A stretch of DNA of 64,000 bases from Calidihabitans tengchongensis (GCA_031459615.1 JAVKIE010000010.1:19469-83468); one strand, 5' to 3'. Shown: positions 53,292 through 60,970, numbered from the stretch's first letter. Program-made: numbers and translations. Notes: generated by a model from the letters alone, not told the origin.

Positions 53292-54143
53292 ATGCGCCCT
53301 CGTCCCTCAGGATCGGCCCCGCGCCGCCGGAGCCTTGCCAGTTTGACCCTCTTCCTGTCCTTATCATTCCCTTTTTCCCTTTTCCTCTTTCCCTTTTCCC
53401 TTCCAGCCGGTCAGGCCGTGCCCATCGAGATCACCGGCGCCACCCGGGTCGAGGTGGATGAGGCGGTCGGCGTGTGGGTCCTGGTCGGGTCTCCGGTGGT
53501 GGTGCGCCGGGGGAGCGTGCGCATCCAGGCTCCGTCGATCCGCTACGAGGTCCGCCCGCAGGTGGTGGCGGCGACGGGAGGCGTGACCTACGGCGATCCG
53601 TCCGGCGAGGTGCGGGCACAGACCCTTACCGCCTGGCTGGCCGACGAGCGGGTCCGGGCGGAGGGCGATGTGGTCGCGGTGGCCGGCGGGCCGCCCCCGG
53701 TGGAGCTGCGCGCCGCCCGGGCGGACGCCGACCGGGCCCGGGGCGTGGTCGCCGCCTCGGGAGGCGTCACGGTGCGGCGGGGGGATCTGGTCCTGCGCGC
53801 GGCGGAGGCGACCTACACCCAGGCCGACCGCCGCGTCGTCGCCGCCGGCGACGCCGTGGTGGACTCGGAGGCCGGGATGCTGGCGGCAGACCGGCTGGAG
53901 GCCCTGCTGGCGGAGGAGGTTGTGGTGGCCGAGGGGCGCGTGCGCTTCCGCTATCGGGACATCGCCGGGACCGCCGACAGGGCCCGCCTGAGCCGGCGGG
54001 ACAGGATCGCGGTGCTGGCCGGAGCGGCCTCCGCGCAGATGGGGGCCCACCGCGTCACCGCCGACGTCCTGACCGTGGACCTGGCGGCGCGCCGGGTCAC
54101 CGCCGCGGGCGCCGCCCGCCTGACCGTGGCCGCCCCTCCCTGA
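53292..54143 (+). CDS. lptA: LptA/OstA-domain periplasmic LPS bridge protein
   Basis: 283 aa from ATG 53292, with GGCGGGG upstream inside a CATACA/TGTATG hairpin (53275-53294). Signal peptide: basic MRPRPSGSAPRRR, hydrophobic core about residues 14-38, cleavage after AGQA (residue 42). Mature part has two or three OstA beta-jellyroll repeats (VEVDEAVGVWVLVGSPVVVR; VVAASGGVTVRRGDLVLRAAE; DVLTVDLAARRVTAAGAARL). Forms the periplasmic bridge between LptC and the outer membrane. Residues 26-38 of the signal core are encoded by repeat tract F'. The stop overlaps the lptB ATG by one base. Confidence 0.82.
   Translation: MRPRPSGSAPRRRSLASLTLFLSLSFPFSLFLFPFSLPAGQAVPIEITGATRVEVDEAVGVWVLVGSPVVVRRGSVRIQAPSIRYEVRPQVVAATGGVTYGDPSGEVRAQTLTAWLADERVRAEGDVVAVAGGPPPVELRAARADADRARGVVAASGGVTVRRGDLVLRAAEATYTQADRRVVAAGDAVVDSEAGMLAADRLEALLAEEVVVAEGRVRFRYRDIAGTADRARLSRRDRIAVLAGAASAQMGAHRVTADVLTVDLAARRVTAAGAARLTVAAPP
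53367..53404 (+). repeat. TTTTCCC heptamer tract F' inside the lptA signal peptide
   Basis: Pyrimidine array attccctttttcccttttcc...cccttttccc. Read in the lptA frame it gives FPFSLFLFPFSLP (residues 26-38). Inverted partner of tract F at 53211-53262. Confidence 0.9.
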
Positions 54144-54859
54144 TGCTGGAAGCCCTCGGCCTGGTCAAGCGCTACGGGTCCCGGAGGGTGGTGGACGGGG
54201 TCTCCCTGCGCGTGGAGCGCGGGGAGACGGTCGGCCTGCTGGGTCCCAACGGCGCCGGCAAGACGACCACCTTCTACATGATCGTGGGGCTGGTCCGCCC
54301 CGACGCCGGCGACGTCAGGCTGGACGGGGTCTCCCTGGCGTCGCTGCCCGTCCACGTCCGGGCGCGCAGGGGCATCGGCTACCTGGCCCAGGAGCCGTCG
54401 GTGTTCAGGGGGCTGACGGTGGAGGAGAACATCCTGATGGTCCTGGAGGCCAACGGCACGCCCCGGGCGCGCCGCCGGCAGGTCCTGGAGTCGCTGCTGG
54501 AGGAACTGGATCTGGTCCCCCTGCGCCAGCAGCGGGGAGCCACCCTGTCGGGAGGCGAGCGCCGCCGGGTCGAGATCGCGCGGGTCCTGGCCGCCAACCC
54601 GGCCTACGTCCTGCTGGACGAGCCGTTCACCGGCGTGGACCCGCGCTCGGTGGCCGAGCTGCAGGACGTGGTCCGGTACCTCAGGCAGCGGGGGATGGGG
54701 GTGGTGATCACCGACCACAACGTGCGGGATACGCTGGCCATCACCGACCGGGCCACCATCATCCACCAGGGGCGGATCCTGCTGGAAGGCCGGCCCGACC
54801 AGATCCTCGCCGACCCCGAGGTCCGGCGGGTCTTTCTGGGGGAGCGCTTTGAACTCTGA
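54143..54859 (+). CDS. lptB: LptB, LPS transport ATPase
   Basis: 238 aa from ATG 54143 (TGATG overlap with lptA). ABC ATPase: Walker A GPNGAGKTTTFYMIVGL, the Q-loop in GYLAQEPSVFRGLTVEEN (the AQEPSVFR..TVEEN form is LptB-specific), signature LSGGERRRVEIARVL, Walker B YVLLDEPFTGVDPRSV and the H-loop in ITDHNVRDTL. Drives LPS extraction from the inner membrane with LptF/LptG. Confidence 0.95.
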   Translation: MLEALGLVKRYGSRRVVDGVSLRVERGETVGLLGPNGAGKTTTFYMIVGLVRPDAGDVRLDGVSLASLPVHVRARRGIGYLAQEPSVFRGLTVEENILMVLEANGTPRARRRQVLESLLEELDLVPLRQQRGATLSGGERRRVEIARVLAANPAYVLLDEPFTGVDPRSVAELQDVVRYLRQRGMGVVITDHNVRDTLAITDRATIIHQGRILLEGRPDQILADPEVRRVFLGERFEL

Positions 54860-54907
54860 CAGGCGGGGACGCGGGAGCGCGGGACCGCGGGAACGCGCCC
54901 GCACCGT

Positions 54908-54944
54908 CCCTCTCCCGGCGGGGGAGAGGGCGGGGTGAGGGGGG
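54908..54944 (+). repeat. CCCTCTCCC/GGGAGAGGG palindromic repeat supplying the lptF SD
   Basis: CCCTCTCCC (54908-54916), GGCGG, GGGAGAGGG (54922-54930), then CGGGGTGAGGGGGG ending at the lptF ATG (54945). Same plan as the repeat before lipA (23112-23150). Confidence 0.8.
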
Positions 54945-56024
54945 ATGGCCGTCCGCCTGCTCGACCGCTACCTGTGGCGCCAGTTGCGGGACGTCTTCGC
55001 CTTCGGGGTCGCCATCTTCACCACCCTCCTGCTGATCAACCACCTGTTCTTCGTCGGACGCCTGGTGCTGCAGCAGGAGTCCTCCCTGCCGGTGGCGGTG
55101 CAGCTGGTGGTCTTCCGGCTGCCGTACTTCGTCGGGTTCAGCCTGCCCATGGGCATGCTGCTGGCTGCCCTGCTCACCGTCGGGCGCCTGTCCGACGGGC
55201 AGGAGATCACCGCCATGCGCACCAGCGGCATCAGCCTGTCCCGGATCGCGGCGTCGGTGGTGGCCGCCGGGGCGGTGGTCAGCGTGGCCAACCTGGCCCT
55301 CAACGAGCTGCTGGTGCCATCCGCCGAGGAGCGCTACCGCCACGCCCTGGCCGTGGCCCTGCGGCGGCCCGCCCCGGCGGCGCAGCGGGACGTGCTGTTC
55401 CGGGACGTGCAGGACGGCATCGAGTCGGTGTACTTCGTCCGGCGGTTCCTGCGGGACGAGCAGCGGATGGAGGGCGTGGTCGTCAACCAGCTGGAGCGCG
55501 GCATCCTGCGGCGGGTGATCGAGGCGCCCGAGGCCCGGTACGTCGGGGACGGGTGGGAGTTCCGGGACGGCGCCATGTACGTCCTGACCGGCGAGGGCAC
55601 GGTGGTCACCCGCTTTCAGCGCCTGCGGGTGGGCCTCCGGCGGACCCCGCAGGAGATCGCGCTGCCCCCGGTGGACCCCTCCGAGATGAGCATCCGCGAG
55701 CTGCGGCGGTACGCCGACGTGATCCGCCGGGGCGGAGGCGACCCGACCCGCTACGTGGTCCAGGCCCACTTCAAGACGGCGGTCCCGTTTTCGGCGGCGC
55801 TGTTTGCCCTCCTGGCGGTCCCCCTGGGGTTGCGGCCGCACCGCTCGGGCACGTCCATCGGCCTGGGGCTGACCATCCTGGTCCTGATCGGCTACTACAT
55901 CATCAGCTCCATCACCCTGACCCTCGGCGAGAGCGGCCGCCTGCCCCCGGTGCCGGCGGCGTGGGCTCCCAACGTGATGCTGGCCCTGGCGGGGGTGGTG
56001 CTGCTGTGGCGTGCCGACCGCTGA
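54945..56024 (+). CDS. lptF: LptF/LptG family LPS permease
   Basis: 359 aa. YjgP/YjgQ family: LLDRYLWRQLRDVFAFGVAIF start, three N-terminal membrane helices (about 14-40, 50-75, 98-118), a periplasmic jellyroll (residues 130-265, for example YVGDGWEFRDGAMYVLTGEG) and three C-terminal helices (about 275-300, 305-325, 333-355). RTSGISLSRIAASV is the LptB-coupling helix. Only one family member is in the window; whether it is LptF or LptG cannot be told. Confidence 0.9.
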   Translation: MAVRLLDRYLWRQLRDVFAFGVAIFTTLLLINHLFFVGRLVLQQESSLPVAVQLVVFRLPYFVGFSLPMGMLLAALLTVGRLSDGQEITAMRTSGISLSRIAASVVAAGAVVSVANLALNELLVPSAEERYRHALAVALRRPAPAAQRDVLFRDVQDGIESVYFVRRFLRDEQRMEGVVVNQLERGILRRVIEAPEARYVGDGWEFRDGAMYVLTGEGTVVTRFQRLRVGLRRTPQEIALPPVDPSEMSIRELRRYADVIRRGGGDPTRYVVQAHFKTAVPFSAALFALLAVPLGLRPHRSGTSIGLGLTILVLIGYYIISSITLTLGESGRLPPVPAAWAPNVMLALAGVVLLWRADR

Positions 56025-56076
56025 GCGGCGATGGACTACGTTGAAGGTTGGAGGTTGAAGGTTGGGGATTGAAGGC

Positions 56077-56838
56077 ATGACTCCCCCTCTTCCCTCTTCC
56101 TTCTTCCCTCTTCCCTCTCGGGATCCCGAGCTCACGGTGGTCGTCCCCACCTACAACGAGCGGGAGTCGCTGCCGGCGCTGGTCGGGCGGCTCGTGGAGG
56201 TGGCGCGCGGGCTGCCGCTGGAGGTGGTGGTCGTCGACGACGGCTCCCCGGACGGGACCGGCGCGCTGGCCGAGGAGCTGGCCCGCACCCTCGCCGTTCC
56301 CCTCACCGTGGTCCACCGGCCGGCCAAAGGAGGCCTGGCCTCGGCGGTCCTGGAGGGAGCCCGGCGGGCGCGGGCGGCGCTCGTGGCGGTGATGGACGCC
56401 GACCTGTCCCACCCTCCGGAGCTGCTCCCCCGCCTGGCCGCCGCGCTGCGCGGGGGCGGCGACCTGGCCGTGGCCTCCCGGTACGTTCCCGGCGGCGGGG
56501 TGCAGCGCTGGCCGCTCCTGCGGCGCCTGATCAGCCTGACGGCCACCTGGCTGGCGCGCGCGGCGCTGGGCCTGCGCGTGGCCGACCCCCTGTCGGGCTA
56601 CTTTGTGGCCCGGCGCGAGATCCTCGCCGGCCGGGCGTACCGGGGGACCGGCTTCAAGCTGCTGCTGGAGGTCCTCGCGACCCACCCCGACGCCGTCGTG
56701 GTGGAAGTGCCCTATGTCTTCACCGACCGCCGGGCCGGCCGCAGCAAACTCTCCCCCCGCGAACTGTGGGAGTTTCTCAGGGTGGTGATCGCGCTGAGGC
56801 GAGAGGGTCGTTGGACCGTGGAACGTTTGAAACGTTAG
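56077..56838 (+). CDS. Polyprenyl-P mannosyl/glucosyltransferase-like GT2
   Basis: 253 aa from ATG 56077. GT-A glycosyltransferase, family 2 of the dolichol-phosphate-mannose synthase type: ELTVVVPTYNERESLPALVG, VVVDDGSPDGTG, AVMDADLSHPPELLP (DxD), ASRYVPGGGVQRWP and VPYVFTDRRAGRSKLSPRE. No membrane extension. Residues 3-14 (PPLPSSFFPLPS) are encoded by heptamer tract G, and the last residues (GRWTVERLKR) by a CGTTGAAA-type repeat, so both ends are repeat-derived. Probably makes a polyprenyl-phosphate sugar; the sugar is unknown. Confidence 0.85.
   Translation: MTPPLPSSFFPLPSRDPELTVVVPTYNERESLPALVGRLVEVARGLPLEVVVVDDGSPDGTGALAEELARTLAVPLTVVHRPAKGGLASAVLEGARRARAALVAVMDADLSHPPELLPRLAAALRGGGDLAVASRYVPGGGVQRWPLLRRLISLTATWLARAALGLRVADPLSGYFVARREILAGRAYRGTGFKLLLEVLATHPDAVVVEVPYVFTDRRAGRSKLSPRELWEFLRVVIALRREGRWTVERLKR
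56081..56118 (+). repeat. TCTTCCC heptamer tract G within the GT2 start
   Basis: ctccccctcttccctcttcc...cttccctc lies just after the GT2 ATG and is translated. Before it, 56041-56075 holds a GGTTGGAGGTTGAAGG repeat that includes the weak SD. Confidence 0.85.
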
Positions 56839-57370
56839 AGCGTTGAATCGTTGAAACGTTGAATCGTTGAAACGTTGAACGCAGTATTGAATGTCCGCAG
56901 GACAGAGTCTAGGCTGAGGATGACCCGTGGCCGGGGTCCGGAGGGGAGTGTGGCCGCGGAGGTTATCGTGCGGGTGAAGCATGAGAACTTACGGGTATGG
57001 AGTGAAGCGATGGTCCTCTCCGAACGTGTCTACAAGGAAACCTCCCACTTTCCCCGCGAGGAGAGTCTGGGACTTTCCGCTCACATCCGACGGTCGGCCG
57101 TCTCCGTCGCCGTCAACATTGCGGAGGGATGCGGACGATACCACACGCGTGAGTTTGTGCGCTTCCTGTTCATCGCGCGGGGATCCCTCTTTGAGCTTAT
57201 GACGCTGTTGGACCTGTCTCGCCGCCTGGGTTACCTGTCCGTTCCCCAATACATCTCTCTCCGTGACTCCTGCGAGGGCCTTCTGACACCCCTGAGCGGG
57301 TTGATCCGCAGCCTGAAAGGAACGCGTCGTCGCGGAGCGGTATTCAACGCTCCAACGCTCCAACGGTCCA
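56808..57370. mobile_element. Four-helix-bundle gene bracketed by inverted CGTTGAA-type arms
   Basis: Left arm 56808-56880: TCGTTGGACCGTGGAACG, then repeated CGTTGAATCGTTGAAACG units. Right arm 57341-57370: TATTCAACGCTCCAACGCTC then CAACGGTCCA. Outer TGGACCGT (56812-56819) pairs with ACGGTCCA (57363-57370); inner GAGCGTTGAAT (56838-56848) pairs perfectly with ATTCAACGCTC (57342-57352). The enclosed gene is a four-helix-bundle protein. The left arm contains the stop of the upstream GT2; the right arm ends 17 bp before the DUF3084 start. Call as a mobile or IVS-like element is inference. Confidence 0.6.
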
Positions 57371-57384
57371 GCGCGGCACGTTAG
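56968..57384 (+). CDS. Four-helix-bundle (S23/IVP family) protein, copy A
   Basis: 138 aa from GTG 56968 with GGAGG five bases upstream; further in-frame starts exist upstream. Clear family pattern: HENLRVWSEAMVLSERVYKE, FPREESLGLSAHIRRSAVSV, VNIAEGCGRY, FVRFLFIARGSLFELMTLLD and SRRLGYL. Such proteins are encoded inside 23S rRNA intervening sequences of some bacteria and also free-standing; they form pentameric four-helix bundles and resemble the Avd accessory proteins of retroelements. Here no rRNA is near. The C-terminus (FNAPTLQRSSAAR) is encoded by the right repeat arm. Confidence 0.88.
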   Translation: MRVKHENLRVWSEAMVLSERVYKETSHFPREESLGLSAHIRRSAVSVAVNIAEGCGRYHTREFVRFLFIARGSLFELMTLLDLSRRLGYLSVPQYISLRDSCEGLLTPLSGLIRSLKGTRRRGAVFNAPTLQRSSAAR

Positions 57385-57386
57385 TC

Positions 57387-58313
57387 ATGGAACCGGGCGT
57401 CCTGCTCATTCCCCTCCTGCTCGCCCTCAGCGGGGTCATCGCCCTGGCGGGCAACGCCGTGGGCCGCTCCATCGGCCGCCGCCGGCTGACCCTGCTCGGG
57501 CTGCGGCCCCGCTACACCGCCCAGGTCGTCACGGTGGTCACCGGCGTCCTCATCGCCCTGCTGACCCTGGCGGCGGTCCTGCTGCTGTCCGCGGAGGCCC
57601 GGGTGGCCCTGTTCCGCCTCAACGAGGTCCTCCGGCAGACCCAGCGCCTGGAGGAGGAGATCCGCCGCCAGGAGGACCGCCTCAAGCAGCTGGCCCTGGG
57701 CGACATCGCCTACCTGAACAACCAGGAGGTCCTGCGGGACGTCATCGACGGCCGCCAGGACCCGGCCGTGATCCGCCAGCGGGTGCAGGCGGTGGTGGAC
57801 CGGGCCGGCGAGCTGGCCCGGGAGAACGGCATCGGCGTGGACAGCCGCGGGGAGGAGATCGTGCTCTCGCCGCCCCGGGCCACCTGGGACGCCATCGCGG
57901 CCCTGATCGACCACCGCAACGCCGACACCGTCCTGCGGCTGGTGGCCGCCCAGAATACCTTGAAGGGCGAGCCCCTGGTGGTCTACGTCCAGCTGTTTGA
58001 CAACCGCCTGGTCTATCCCGCCGGCACGGTCCTCGCCCAGGGGGTGGTGGACGGCCGGCAGCCCCGGGAGGTGGTCGGCCGCGACCTGCTGCGCCTGGCG
58101 GACCAGGCGGCGCGGGTGGCCCGGGGCAAGGTCCTGCCCCCGCCGTTCACCCTGGTGGGTGCCGCCCCGGCGGCCCAGCTGGACATCGACGACCACCGCG
58201 CGGCGGTGGCGCGGATCCGCCAGGCCGGCGGGCCCGTCCGGGTGCAGGTGGTGGCCCAGCGGGACATCTATACCGTGGGGCCGTTGCTGGTGCGGTACCT
58301 GATAGGACGTTGA
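57387..58313 (+). CDS. DUF3084 family membrane protein
   Basis: 308 aa from ATG 57387. Two N-terminal membrane helices (about 5-27 and 45-70), a coiled coil (LEEEIRRQEDRLKQLALGD, about 90-110) and a mixed domain (residues 110-308) with DPAVIRQRVQAVVDRAGEL and the C-terminal DIYTVGPLLVRYLIGR, matching DUF3084. Family role is unknown, probably envelope-related. Its stop lies in another CGTTGAAACGTTGG repeat copy (58308-58325). Confidence 0.85.
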   Translation: MEPGVLLIPLLLALSGVIALAGNAVGRSIGRRRLTLLGLRPRYTAQVVTVVTGVLIALLTLAAVLLLSAEARVALFRLNEVLRQTQRLEEEIRRQEDRLKQLALGDIAYLNNQEVLRDVIDGRQDPAVIRQRVQAVVDRAGELARENGIGVDSRGEEIVLSPPRATWDAIAALIDHRNADTVLRLVAAQNTLKGEPLVVYVQLFDNRLVYPAGTVLAQGVVDGRQPREVVGRDLLRLADQAARVARGKVLPPPFTLVGAAPAAQLDIDDHRAAVARIRQAGGPVRVQVVAQRDIYTVGPLLVRYLIGR

Positions 58314-58380
58314 AACGTTGGGACAGGAAACGCTGAAGCGTCTTTTTTCTCTTCCTTCTTCCCTCTTCCCTTTCTCCGTT
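58308..58380 (+). repeat. CGTTGAAACG repeat plus TCTTCCC tract H
   Basis: GGACGTTGAAACGTTGGGAC (58306-58325) overlaps the DUF3084 stop and is followed by the heptamer tract ttttttctcttccttcttcc...ccctttctcc (58341-58380), just upstream of the riboswitch. Confidence 0.75.
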
Positions 58381-58426
58381 CCACCGGGAAGGAAATATCT
58401 CTCCCGAGGGTTAATCCCCCATCAGA

Positions 58427-58592
58427 GGTGCGGGTGTAGGGAAGTCCGGTGCAACTCCGGCGCGGTCGCGCCGCTGTGACCGGTGATGCCCGCCTCCAGG
58501 CACGCCACTGGGCGGTGACCCTCCATGCGGGGGCCCGCCTGGGAAGGCGGGGGTCGGGCGATGACCCGGAAGCCAGAAGACCTGCCCGCACC
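58427..58592 (+). promoter_or_regulatory. Cobalamin riboswitch
   Basis: Closing stem P1 GGTGCGGG (58427-58434) pairs perfectly with CCCGCACC (58585-58592). Inside are the conserved parts: AGGGAAGTCCGGTGCAACTC, the GCGGTCGCGCCGCTGTGA core, CCACTGGGCGGTGA, GGGAAGGC, GATGACCCGGAAG and the B12 box GCCAGAAGACCTGCC (58572-58586). The btuB start lies 40 nt downstream; no T-run follows, so control is probably at translation (SD AGAGGAGGTGG at 58617-58627). B12 would lower btuB expression. Confidence 0.93.
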
Positions 58593-58632
58593 GTGTCGCC
58601 ACACGCCTTCGCGCAAGAGGAGGTGGGCGGGT

Positions 58633-60414
58633 ATGGTCTGTGTCCGGCCTGCAGGCATCCGGCGCCTGTGGGCGTTGCTGTCCGTGATGGCCGTGGCGGT
58701 CTTCCCCCGACCGGCGGCCGGCCAGCAGGAGCCTCCGGTCTTCGAGCTGCCCGAGGTCGTGGTCCCCGGCCGTCGGCCTCAGCCGGTGGCCTCCACTCCG
58801 GCGTCGGTCAGCGTGATCACCCGCGAGGACATCGAGAGGCTGGGCGCCCGCACCGTGGCCGACGTGCTGTTCCTGGTCCCGGAGGCGGTGGTGAGGGCCT
58901 ACGGCGGCCTCGGCAGCCTGGCCCAGATCAGCGTCCGCGGGTCCACCCCCGCCCAGGTCCTGGTCCTGCTGGACGGGGTGCCGCTGAACAGCGTCGCCCT
59001 GGGCCAGGCCGACCTGAGCACCATCTCGGTGGACGCCGTCGAGCGCATCGAGGTCCTGCGCGGGCCCTTTTCGGCCATCTACGGCAGCGGCGCCCTGGGC
59101 GGGGTGGTGAACATCGTGACGCGGACCGCGGACCGCCGCCGCGCCCTCGTCCAGACCGGCGGCTACGGACGGCGCTCGGCGGTCCTGACTCTGCCCGGCG
59201 CGCCCGCGGCGCCCTGGCTGCTCACCGTCACCGCCGACGCCACCGACGGCCACCGGCCCAACAGCGACTACCAGGGGACCACCCTGGCGGCCCGCCTGGC
59301 ACTGCCCTCGGCCGGGCTGCTGGTGCACCACTACGCCTCCGACCTGGGCTCGCCGGGGGACACGGCCTTTCCCACCCCGGCCGACCGCCAGAGCGAGCGG
59401 CGCGACCTTGTGCAGCTCACCGGCGGCGGGCCGCAGGCCCCCGCATCCACCCGGCTGTACTACGTCGGCGACGACTTCACGTTCGCGTCGGCGTTCGGCC
59501 TCAGCACCTATGCCTCGCGCCTGTGGGGTGGAGAAGCTCAGCGGCGGTGGCAGACTCCGGGCGGCCTGCTGACCGCTGGGGTGGAGGCCCACAGCCAGTC
59601 CCTGGACGCCCTGGTCTTCGGCTCGCCCATCGTCGCCGAGGCGAGCGTCGCCGCAGGCTACCTCCAGTACGACACGGCCCTGTCGGACCGCGCCCTGGCG
59701 TCTGCGGGCCTGCGGGCGGATGTGCACTCGGTCTACGGGACCACCCTGAATCCCCGCGCGGGGATCGTGTACCGTCCGGACGGGGCGACGCGCCTGCGGG
59801 CGGCGGTGGGGCGCACGTTCCGCGGCCCGACGTTCCTGGAGCTGTACTTCCCCGGCTGCAGCAACCCGTCGCTGCAGCCGGAGACGGCGTGGGCGGCCGA
59901 GGTCGGGGTGGAACGGCAGTCCCGGCAGATGCTGCTCGCCGCCACCGCCTTCGGAACCTGGGCCTCGTCCCTGATCGCGGGCGGCTGCCCGCCCTCCAAC
60001 GTGGGCCAGGCCACGGTCCGGGGACTGTCCGTGGAACTCCGCCGGCTGCTGGCAGGCGGCGGGACGCTGGTGGGGTCCCTGACCGCCCTGCAGGCCGCCG
60101 ACGGGTCGGGGGCGCCCCTGCTGCGGGTGCCGGGAGTGACCGCGCAGCTCACCTTCCAGCGCCCCCTGATGGCCGGGACGCTCACGGTGGCCGCCTCCTA
60201 CGTCGGGCCCCGGCCGGACCTGGACCCGGCCACGTTCGCCACGGTCCAGATGCCGGGCTACCTCGACGTCCGGGTGCGCTACCGGACCGCGACGTCCGCA
60301 GGCGCCACGCTGACCGTCGGCGTGGACAACGCCTTGGACTATGCCTATGAGCCGGTTGCCGGCTATCCCGCCCCGGGCCGCACGGTGTTCGTGACCACGT
60401 CCTGGGAGTGGTAG
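58633..60414 (+). CDS. btuB: BtuB-like TonB-dependent vitamin B12 receptor
   Basis: 593 aa from ATG 58633 with AGGAGGTGG upstream. Signal peptide (RRLWALLSVMAVAVFPRPAA, cleavage near residue 28), a TonB-box/plug region (FELPEVVVPGRRP; SVSVITREDIERLGARTVAD; GGLGSLAQISVRGSTPAQVL; EVLRGPFSAIYGSGALGGVV; about 35-160) and a 22-strand-type barrel ending in aromatic TSWEW. Imports cobalamin across the outer membrane with TonB energy. The riboswitch in its leader makes B12 the likely ligand. Confidence 0.92.
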   Translation: MVCVRPAGIRRLWALLSVMAVAVFPRPAAGQQEPPVFELPEVVVPGRRPQPVASTPASVSVITREDIERLGARTVADVLFLVPEAVVRAYGGLGSLAQISVRGSTPAQVLVLLDGVPLNSVALGQADLSTISVDAVERIEVLRGPFSAIYGSGALGGVVNIVTRTADRRRALVQTGGYGRRSAVLTLPGAPAAPWLLTVTADATDGHRPNSDYQGTTLAARLALPSAGLLVHHYASDLGSPGDTAFPTPADRQSERRDLVQLTGGGPQAPASTRLYYVGDDFTFASAFGLSTYASRLWGGEAQRRWQTPGGLLTAGVEAHSQSLDALVFGSPIVAEASVAAGYLQYDTALSDRALASAGLRADVHSVYGTTLNPRAGIVYRPDGATRLRAAVGRTFRGPTFLELYFPGCSNPSLQPETAWAAEVGVERQSRQMLLAATAFGTWASSLIAGGCPPSNVGQATVRGLSVELRRLLAGGGTLVGSLTALQAADGSGAPLLRVPGVTAQLTFQRPLMAGTLTVAASYVGPRPDLDPATFATVQMPGYLDVRVRYRTATSAGATLTVGVDNALDYAYEPVAGYPAPGRTVFVTTSWEW

Positions 60415-60433
60415 ACGAAGGGAGGAGCACGCC

Positions 60434-60970
60434 ATGAACGCGCGCGTGGGAGTTCTGCTGGGGCTGGTCCTGGCCGCCGCCGCCTCGCGGCTGCTGCCGC
60501 ACCCGCCCAACGTCACACCGGTCGCCGCCCTGGCCCTGTTCGGCGGCGCCCACTTCGGCCGCCTGTGGCAGGCATGCGCCGTCCCGCTGGGGGCGATGCT
60601 GCTCAGCGACCTGGTGATCGGGCTGCACGCCCTGATCCCGTTCGTCTACGGCAGCCTGGCGCTGGCCGTCCTGATCGGGATCTGGGTCGGTCGCCGCCTC
60701 ACCCCCGGGCGGGTGGCGGCCGGAGCGGTGGGCTCGTCGGTCCTGTTCTTCCTGGTCACCAACTTCGGCGTCTGGGCCCAGGGGGCGCTGTACCCCAGGA
60801 CCGCGGACGGGCTGCTGGCGGCCTACGTGGCCGCGCTGCCGTTCTTCCGCAACACCGTGGCCGGAGACCTGTTCTACGCGGCGGTCCTGTTCGGCGGCTT
60901 CGCCCTGCTGGAACGCGCGGTTCCGGCGCTCCGGACGCGGCCGGGAGTGATGGAAAGGGCCGGCAGATGA
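60434..60970 (+). CDS. DUF6580-like membrane protein in the B12 operon
   Basis: 178 aa from ATG 60434 with GGGAGGAG upstream. About five or six membrane helices (VGVLLGLVLAAAASRLL; ALALFGGAHFG; LGAMLLSDLVIGLHALI; LALAVLIGIWVG; VGSSVLFFLVTNFGVWAQG; DLFYAAVLFGGFALL). The opening RLLPHPPNVTPVAALALFGG is typical of DUF6580. Size and topology recall ECF S-components such as BtuM, but no direct match is claimed. Between btuB and tonB under a cobalamin riboswitch, it is a good candidate for moving B12 over the inner membrane. Confidence 0.75.
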   Translation: MNARVGVLLGLVLAAAASRLLPHPPNVTPVAALALFGGAHFGRLWQACAVPLGAMLLSDLVIGLHALIPFVYGSLALAVLIGIWVGRRLTPGRVAAGAVGSSVLFFLVTNFGVWAQGALYPRTADGLLAAYVAALPFFRNTVAGDLFYAAVLFGGFALLERAVPALRTRPGVMERAGR

